A stretch of 64,000 nucleotides of DNA from Actinobacillus suis ATCC 33415 (lineage in GTDB: Bacteria > Pseudomonadota > Gammaproteobacteria > Enterobacterales > Pasteurellaceae), in assembly GCF_000739435.1 (NCBI RefSeq), contig NZ_CP009159.1, forward strand, positions 1,426,001 to 1,490,000, given 5' to 3'. The notes below the pieces were generated by a model. That model saw only the letters and a program-made list of their open reading frames with translations, had not been told where the DNA came from and ran no database searches. Both the position numbers and the translations under genes were made by a program. Each line of letters starts with the position of its first letter. The first letter of the stretch is position 1. Of the stretch, positions 58,475-64,000 are shown piece after piece.

Positions 58475-60229
58475 TTAAAAACTGTAGCCGATATTAAAAC
58501 CAGTCACATGTTTGGAGGTTCTAAATCCTTCCGGATGGCGCATTGGTCTGCCGACAAAATAGTCGTAATAAAACCCTTTCCAACCGCCTCGTAAGCCAAT
58601 TACTGTCCCCATTAAATGATGACCTAAACGTGAATTACCATCTAAGCCGGAGACTCGTCCACCGTCTAATCCCCAATAAAACCAGTGTCCACGGTTGCCC
58701 ACATTCCAACTCAATTCATTACGCCAATACCAACCGCGTTCACCCGACAGCGATAACTCACCATCAAATCCTCGTACACTATGACGCCCGCCAATACTAA
58801 TACGATCTTGGGCAATTAATGGCGTTTTATTCCATTGCGCATTGACACTGGTATGAAATTGCCAAGCTTGTCCTTCTAATTCAAACGGCTTTTTATAGTC
58901 GATAGTGGCAGTGATAATTTTAGGGCGAGATGTCCCTTCGTTATACGCTTCTTCCGGAGCGCTGATTGCACCTCGCACGCCGGTACCACGCTTAAAGTGC
59001 ATATCCACCTCTAAGGTGGCGTTACTTAAATATTCTTTATGTGCAATGCCCGCTTCCCAACCTGCCATTCGGCGGCGCTGAACATCTACTTCTGCATTAT
59101 CAACAAAGTTTTTAGAACTGCGTGACCAGAACCCTCCGGAAAGTATGGTCTTACGTACCGCATCTCGGTATAGCACACGAGAAAGCGTTAACTTATCTGT
59201 TTCACTTTCACCGGCATACAGATAATTTTCAAAAGCACCAAACACTTGTTGGTGATAACGGTTACTCGAATGGTTGGCAGTTAACTGCCAATAACCGAAA
59301 GGAATGGAATAATAGAAAGAAAGGTTACGGCTGGCACGCTTCCCCTCATCATCCGAATGACGTTTGATACTATGGGTAAAGCTAGTATAGAAAAGGTCGT
59401 TTGCGGAGAAAATATTATCCCAAGATAAGGTTGCCGATGCCTGCCATTTACCGGTTGAGGTCGAGCCGGAATCCTCTAAGCCGAGATTAAGACGAAACGG
59501 AATCGCTTGAGCATAGCTGATTTTTAAATCGCTTTCGCCGACTTGACTGCCTTCGCCTTCACTCGGCAAAATTTCAATATTGGCATCCGCTGTCGGTACA
59601 CGTTTTAAGTTCTCTAGCGATTGTTCAATATCACGTACATTTAAAATATCACCTTTCTCAAACGTTAAACCGGTTAACGCATGTAATGGGGTAAAGCGAG
59701 GCACGATGCCACTGTCTGCCACCAATGTATGACGTACTTTACCTGCAATCACGGTCAATACTAAATCACCGGAACGTAAATCTTGCTCTTGTGCCACAAC
59801 GCGTGTTGTAACATAACCTTTTTCAATAATATTATTTTGTGTTTGCTTCATTAAAATACCTAAACCTTCTCCACCTAAACAATGTGGTAAAGTTAGTTTT
59901 AGATCGGCAACGGCTTTATTAAATGCCCATTGAAATTGGCTCGTTTGATTCAATTGCTCTGCAGAATAATCAATTAAAGAAATTCGATGAATTGGATAAC
60001 AAGGCGATTCATCTGTCGGCAGGTGTAAATTATTCTCTTGACGAGTATCCATACGGATATCAGTTTGAGGTGTAAATTGCGTTTCTCGTTGCTGTGCTTG
60101 CTGTTGCTGACGCTGTTGTTCTACCGCGTCCAAATCATTTAAGACTGGATCAATTGTAGGAGCAGCGAAGGTAAACAAAGGAAAGGTAAGAAAAGAAGAA
60201 TAAATTAGAGGTTTTAAATTTAAAGACAT
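58475..60229 (-). CDS. cdiB: CdiB/ShlB-type two-partner secretion outer-membrane transporter
   Basis: This 584-residue Omp85-superfamily transporter exports CdiA across the outer membrane. A signal peptide (MSLNLKPLIYSSFLTFPLFTFA) is followed by a Gln-rich plug-helix segment. Two POTRA domains come next (NIIEKGYVTTRVVAQEQDLRSG; ADANIEILPSEGEGS) and then a 16-strand-type barrel. The motif VRGFDGELSLSGERG (about residue 490) is the conserved loop 6 VRGY/F motif, and the C-terminus ends in Phe (GFNIGYSF). An upstream in-frame TTG at 60277 would add 16 residues; the ATG at 60229 gives a proper signal peptide, though its ribosome-binding site is weak. cdiA starts 53 bases downstream. Confidence 0.92.
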   Translation of the reverse strand: MSLNLKPLIYSSFLTFPLFTFAAPTIDPVLNDLDAVEQQRQQQQAQQRETQFTPQTDIRMDTRQENNLHLPTDESPCYPIHRISLIDYSAEQLNQTSQFQWAFNKAVADLKLTLPHCLGGEGLGILMKQTQNNIIEKGYVTTRVVAQEQDLRSGDLVLTVIAGKVRHTLVADSGIVPRFTPLHALTGLTFEKGDILNVRDIEQSLENLKRVPTADANIEILPSEGEGSQVGESDLKISYAQAIPFRLNLGLEDSGSTSTGKWQASATLSWDNIFSANDLFYTSFTHSIKRHSDDEGKRASRNLSFYYSIPFGYWQLTANHSSNRYHQQVFGAFENYLYAGESETDKLTLSRVLYRDAVRKTILSGGFWSRSSKNFVDNAEVDVQRRRMAGWEAGIAHKEYLSNATLEVDMHFKRGTGVRGAISAPEEAYNEGTSRPKIITATIDYKKPFELEGQAWQFHTSVNAQWNKTPLIAQDRISIGGRHSVRGFDGELSLSGERGWYWRNELSWNVGNRGHWFYWGLDGGRVSGLDGNSRLGHHLMGTVIGLRGGWKGFYYDYFVGRPMRHPEGFRTSKHVTGFNIGYSF

Positions 60230-60277
60230 AAATAACCGTTTAAAGATAATTAAAACTAATCGGATGAGTTTATGCAA

Positions 60278-60418
60278 TTTAATATAGATCGTAAAGCATA
60301 TTTACATATTTACCTCATTGATATCTATTTATAATTTTTATAACGGGCTAGATATATTTCTCTTTATTTCATTCACTAAGCCTTTAAATGACACTTGTTT
60401 ATTTTTATAAATTCAGAC
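60278..60418. other. Promoter-bearing gap upstream of cdiB
   Basis: AT-rich gap of about 190 bases (to the adhesin gene). It must hold the CDI operon promoter on the minus strand; several AT-rich -10-like strings exist but none is clear enough to name. Confidence 0.3.
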
Positions 60419-60448
60419 CAAAAAAAAATGCGACCCGAAGGCCGCATT
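60419..60448 (-). terminator. Terminator of the trimeric autotransporter gene
   Basis: AATGCGACC-CGAA-GGCCGCATT (one internal mismatch). On the minus strand it is followed by a long T run (A8-9 at 60420-60428 on plus). It is 25 bases past the adhesin stop. Confidence 0.85.
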
Positions 60449-60472
60449 TATTCATTTGTTTAGGCTAATTAA

Positions 60473-63400
60473 TTACCATTGGTAACCTACACCCACACCA
60501 CCAGAGTAGTGACCAGCACTGTTTGCAGTACCATTCACTTTAAGGATAACTTTACCGTTATCGCTTGCTCTTGAGTAACCTACCGCTACTGCAGATGCGC
60601 CACTATAAGCACCGCCTGCTACAGCAACCATTGATTTACCCGGAAGCATTACTTGTGGTAATGATGAAGCGGCCGCTGAGTTAGCACCGATACCACGAAC
60701 ACGTTTATCTAATTTAGATACACGGTTGTCGATGTTCGCTACGTTTTGTGCAACACCTCTTAACTGACGTACGTTTACAGCGTCGTTATCAGCTTTACCA
60801 TCCGCTACGTTGTTAATACGTGTTTCAGATTTACCGTCTGCGCCCGTTACTTTGATTGCAGAACCGTGTTCATCTTGTACCGTACCAACTGTTGCAGTGT
60901 TACCGTCTTTGCCTACAGTTACTGTATCAAATGTTGGTGTTGCTGAAGTTGCAATTGCAATATTTGAACCATCTTGAGTAATCTCGATGTTATTGCCTGC
61001 TTTCACGCCCACTGTATCGCCCATCGCAACGTTAGATTTCGATGCGCCAGTTACTTTACCAGTTGATCCTTCAACTGTGCCAGCTTCAATGTTCCAACCT
61101 TTCGCAACGTTATTTTGTAAGTTCGTTACGTTTTGGTTAGTTGCATATAATTGGCTACCGTTTACAGCATCCGTACTTGTTGCACTTACTTCACCCGCTT
61201 TCACGTTAGTAACTTTGTTACCGCCGTTATTTAAACCATTGCTGGTTAAATTCACTAGTGAATCAGCGAAGCTTACGCCTTTCTCAGATACTTTCGTACC
61301 GCCGGCTGTTAAGCTACCGTCTTTGCCTAAATCAACATCCTTGTTTAAGCCCACTGTGAGTGAACCATTAGTTACGGTTGTAGTTACATTACCGTCACCT
61401 TTCACTTGGATTGTTTTACCAAGACTTTGTTTCACTTCAGTGCCATTGTCATCTGCTAAACCGAAGCCACCGCCTTGCTCTGCATCTGTTACGCCAGAGA
61501 TAGCTGTTTGGAGGTCACCGATATTCGCAGCATTCTTCAATGTATCGCCTTTTGCATCTGCAAGTTTAGTACCACCTAAACCACTTTCTACATTAGTGAT
61601 TTGTTTGTTACCTGCATTGATGCCGGCTTCTGCAGAGATTTTCACATCACCCGCCGTTAAGCCGTCTTTCGTTAATGATACTTTATCACCAACTTTCACA
61701 CCTTCATTGTTCATGATAGTGTCGCCAGCTTTAATGCTACCGTCTTTACCTAAGTCAACATCTTTCGCTAAGCCAACAGTTACGTTTGTACCATCGTTAT
61801 TAATTTCGATGTTCTTACCGTTTGCAAAGTTTACAGTGTCACCCGGTTTAACGTTAGTTGAAACATTACCGTTAGTTTGAATGTTCCAGCCTTTATTAGC
61901 CACTTCGCTTACTGCATATAATTGGCTACCGTTTACTGCATCAGTACTTGTTGCATTCACGTCACCAGCAGCTACGTTAATAACTTTGTTACCGCCGTTA
62001 TCTAAGCCTTTAGTGGTTAAGCTTACTGTATTGCCGCCGTTTGCCGGAGTAATCGTTAAGCCGTTACCGTCAACTACTGACTTATCACCACCTACGTTAG
62101 TAAATGTTGCGCTCGTTAAATCCGTTAACGTTCTCGCCATCTTAATGATGAGTGCGCCATCTACGTTATCAACACGTAAGTTCTTATCAGTAACATCTGC
62201 CACAGTGCTTAAGTTACCTTTAATGGTTAACGTTTTGTTAAGCTCCTTAGTAATTACTTTACCGTCGTCACCTACGAATTTTAAGCCATCTTTAAGGGTT
62301 GCAACTTCTTCAGTCACTGTTTTACCGTCTGGAGTTTTAGTCTCATAAACGATACGTGTTTTGCCATCCTTGCCATCAACACCCGGTTCACCTTTAGCTA
62401 AAGTAATTGTACCGTTAGAACCGTCTTTACCGTTGATACCGATTGTGCCGTTTGCACCATCTAAACCAACACCGGTTTTACCGTCTTTACCGTTAACTGC
62501 AATTGCACCGTTGCCGTCTTTACCATTGATTGATACTGCATCTTTGCCATTTTCGCCTTTAATGCTGATACCATCTTTACCGCTGATAGAAACGCCATCT
62601 TTACCGTTTTCACCTTTAACAGTGATTACGCCAGGCTCTTTATCGTTACCTACTGTTACGTTGTTAGTTAAGCCGATTTGAAGTGCTTTCTTACCGTCTT
62701 TCTCAACAACTTCAGTTTTCACGCTACCGTCACCAATAACAGTAACTGTTTTGCCTAAATCCGCTTTAACGTTTCCACCTTTTTCATCAGTTAAACCAAA
62801 ACCACCGGTTGTTGCGTTAGTTAAGTTATTTACTGAATCTTTTAAGTCACCTACGTTAACTGCGTTAGTTAAAACATCACCTGTTGCATTTGCAAGGTCA
62901 ACTTTATCACCGTTACGGTTTACTAAGCCGCTTGTTACATTAGTAATTTGGTTATTACCGTTGTTTAAGCCCTTATCAGTTAAGCTTACTGTATTACCCG
63001 CATTTGGTGTAATGGTTAAGCCGTTACCGCCGATAGTTGTGTTGCTGTTACCAGATGTAAATGTTGCGTTCGTTAAATCCGTTAACGATTTCGCCATCTT
63101 GATAATTAGCGCACCATCTACGTTATCAACACGTAAGTTCTTATCAGTAACTGCTGCCGCTGCATCTAAGTTACCTTTAATAGTTAACGTTTGGTTAAGT
63201 TTCTTAGCAATCGGATTACCAGTATCGCCTACGAAGCTTAAACCGTCATTTAAGGTTGAAACGTTATGTTTAGTACCGTTTGCATCTGTATAAACGATTC
63301 GAGTCATACCGTCTTTACCATTTGCACCATCAGTACCGTCAACACCAACTGCACCTTTCTCTACAGTAATTGCACCGTTAGAACCGTCTTTACCGTTGAT

Positions 63401-64000
63401 ACCGATTGAACCGTCTTTACCGTTTAAAGTAACACCAGTTTTACCATCTGCACCTTTAACGCCGATTTCACCATCTTTACCGTCTTTACCACCAACTGTT
63501 AAGTTGTTGTTTAACGCGAAGGTTACGTTATTCGCATCTTTAGTGATAACGATGTTGCCATCTGTATTCGCTAAATCTACGGTTGCATTTGGAGTTACTG
63601 TAGTTTGGTTATTACCGTTGTTAACCGTTAATTTCCAACCTGCATTTGCAGTTGCATTTACACGCTCTAATTGGTCTTTATTCACAGCATCTTTGCCGTC
63701 TTTACCATCAGCAACGTTAGTAATACGACCACCTTCTTTAAATGATACGCCGTCTTTACCATCTGCACCTTTCAACGTTAAGCCGTTTTGACCATCTGCA
63801 CCACGAGTGCCAACGATAGACATACCGTCTTTGCCGTCTTTCGCAAATTTAACTTCTGCATCCTTGCCGTCTTTACCGTCAACGATAATACCAGAGAAGG
63901 TTGGACGTTCTGCAATAACGATATTTAAACCTTTATCGCTTTCACGAACGCCTACGTTACGATCTGACGCAGCTGTTAGACCAGCTTCAGTGTTGATACC
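60473..64000 (-). CDS. Trimeric autotransporter adhesin (YadA/Hia type), C-terminal part
   Basis: At least 1,175 codons, still open at the window edge, so its start lies outside; the ATG at 63823 is internal. The C-terminus is a YadA anchor (RVSKLDKRVRGIGANSAAA to GGVGVGYQW) that forms the trimeric outer-membrane barrel. Upstream are neck/stalk motifs DAVNVRQLRG and, twice, STDAVNGSQLYA. Two long similar blocks (TFTSGNSNTTIGGNGLTITP and TFTNVGGDKSVVDGNGLTITP) also occur. Collagen-like triplets (GKDGKDG, GADGKTGV, KGENGKDGV) fill much of 62.3-64.0 kb. It is a surface adhesin of the Pasteurellaceae; host ligand unknown. It has its own terminator before cdiB. Confidence 0.93.
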   Translation of the reverse strand, partial: GINTEAGLTAASDRNVGVRESDKGLNIVIAERPTFSGIIVDGKDGKDAEVKFAKDGKDGMSIVGTRGADGQNGLTLKGADGKDGVSFKEGGRITNVADGKDGKDAVNKDQLERVNATANAGWKLTVNNGNNQTTVTPNATVDLANTDGNIVITKDANNVTFALNNNLTVGGKDGKDGEIGVKGADGKTGVTLNGKDGSIGINGKDGSNGAITVEKGAVGVDGTDGANGKDGMTRIVYTDANGTKHNVSTLNDGLSFVGDTGNPIAKKLNQTLTIKGNLDAAAAVTDKNLRVDNVDGALIIKMAKSLTDLTNATFTSGNSNTTIGGNGLTITPNAGNTVSLTDKGLNNGNNQITNVTSGLVNRNGDKVDLANATGDVLTNAVNVGDLKDSVNNLTNATTGGFGLTDEKGGNVKADLGKTVTVIGDGSVKTEVVEKDGKKALQIGLTNNVTVGNDKEPGVITVKGENGKDGVSISGKDGISIKGENGKDAVSINGKDGNGAIAVNGKDGKTGVGLDGANGTIGINGKDGSNGTITLAKGEPGVDGKDGKTRIVYETKTPDGKTVTEEVATLKDGLKFVGDDGKVITKELNKTLTIKGNLSTVADVTDKNLRVDNVDGALIIKMARTLTDLTSATFTNVGGDKSVVDGNGLTITPANGGNTVSLTTKGLDNGGNKVINVAAGDVNATSTDAVNGSQLYAVSEVANKGWNIQTNGNVSTNVKPGDTVNFANGKNIEINNDGTNVTVGLAKDVDLGKDGSIKAGDTIMNNEGVKVGDKVSLTKDGLTAGDVKISAEAGINAGNKQITNVESGLGGTKLADAKGDTLKNAANIGDLQTAISGVTDAEQGGGFGLADDNGTEVKQSLGKTIQVKGDGNVTTTVTNGSLTVGLNKDVDLGKDGSLTAGGTKVSEKGVSFADSLVNLTSNGLNNGGNKVTNVKAGEVSATSTDAVNGSQLYATNQNVTNLQNNVAKGWNIEAGTVEGSTGKVTGASKSNVAMGDTVGVKAGNNIEITQDGSNIAIATSATPTFDTVTVGKDGNTATVGTVQDEHGSAIKVTGADGKSETRINNVADGKADNDAVNVRQLRGVAQNVANIDNRVSKLDKRVRGIGANSAAASSLPQVMLPGKSMVAVAGGAYSGASAVAVGYSRASDNGKVILKVNGTANSAGHYSGGVGVGYQW

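Noticed and set aside
60987-61880. Long plus-strand open frame (297 codons) opposite the adhesin, with others at 61881-63791
   Set aside because: Mirror frames of a repetitive Gly/Asp-rich gene; the encoded products are low-complexity Leu/Pro/Ser, with no ribosome-binding site and no family match.
62300-63900. Short direct repeats resembling a CRISPR array
   Set aside because: The repeats are in-frame codons for Gly-x-Asp-Gly triplets within an open reading frame; spacing is irregular and there are no unique spacers.

Overview
The window reads as chromosome of a Pasteurellaceae bacterium of the genus Actinobacillus, closest in character to the A. pleuropneumoniae/A. suis group. The main evidence is the 9-10 base DNA uptake signal ACAAGCGGTC (the Actinobacillus type, not the Haemophilus type AAGTGCGGT). 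It occurs dozens of times, often as head-to-head inverted pairs that form terminators between genes. Gene order also fits: hupA-yjaG-hemE, proQ-prc, ycbB-ycbK-ycbL, zapA-6S RNA-fau, and gcvA divergent from the gcvB small RNA. No tRNA, rRNA, CRISPR array, insertion sequence or phage was seen.

1-43 kb is ordinary, densely packed core chromosome. It runs as follows: an OLD-family nuclease (cut by the window edge); a D-glycerate module (cdaR regulator, GntP-type permease, glycerate kinase, acylphosphatase); a lone OppA-type binding protein with a CRP-like site; leuCD; a family 2 glycosyltransferase; pyrG; periplasmic asparaginase ansB, also with a CRP-like site; a tight gcvA-yjjG-cysB-DUF3108 operon with gcvB divergent; rsgA-rnhB-yfeC-yfeD-like permeases; hinT-ycfL-thiK-like; ycbL, mepK (ycbK), ldtD (ycbB), prc and proQ; a cold-shock protein; bioB; thyA; HU; hemE; ygfB/zapA/6S/fau; an IclR regulator; putP, a putA without its DNA-binding domain; and a uracil permease.

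43-60.3 kb is accessory and transcribed from the minus strand. It is a contact-dependent inhibition (CDI, two-partner secretion) locus in the order cdiB, cdiA (about 3,300 codons), cdiI, then a tail of displaced immunity and toxin modules. The downstream modules are AT-rich and broken at simple repeats. cdiA itself is split just after its secretion domain by a 5-base tandem duplication. One immunity remnant carries an uninterrupted run of 43 A residues. The last module is a VENN pretoxin plus a probable PD-(D/E)XK nuclease toxin, split at a TA repeat, followed by an intact immunity candidate. Copies of a roughly 65-base uptake-signal hairpin lie at three of the module boundaries, which suggests modules were gained or shuffled by natural transformation.

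60.4-64 kb holds the C-terminal part of a large trimeric autotransporter adhesin (YadA/Hia type) with long collagen-like G-x-D/K-D-G repeats. Its start lies beyond the window. CDI and the adhesin together make this end of the window a surface and competition island.
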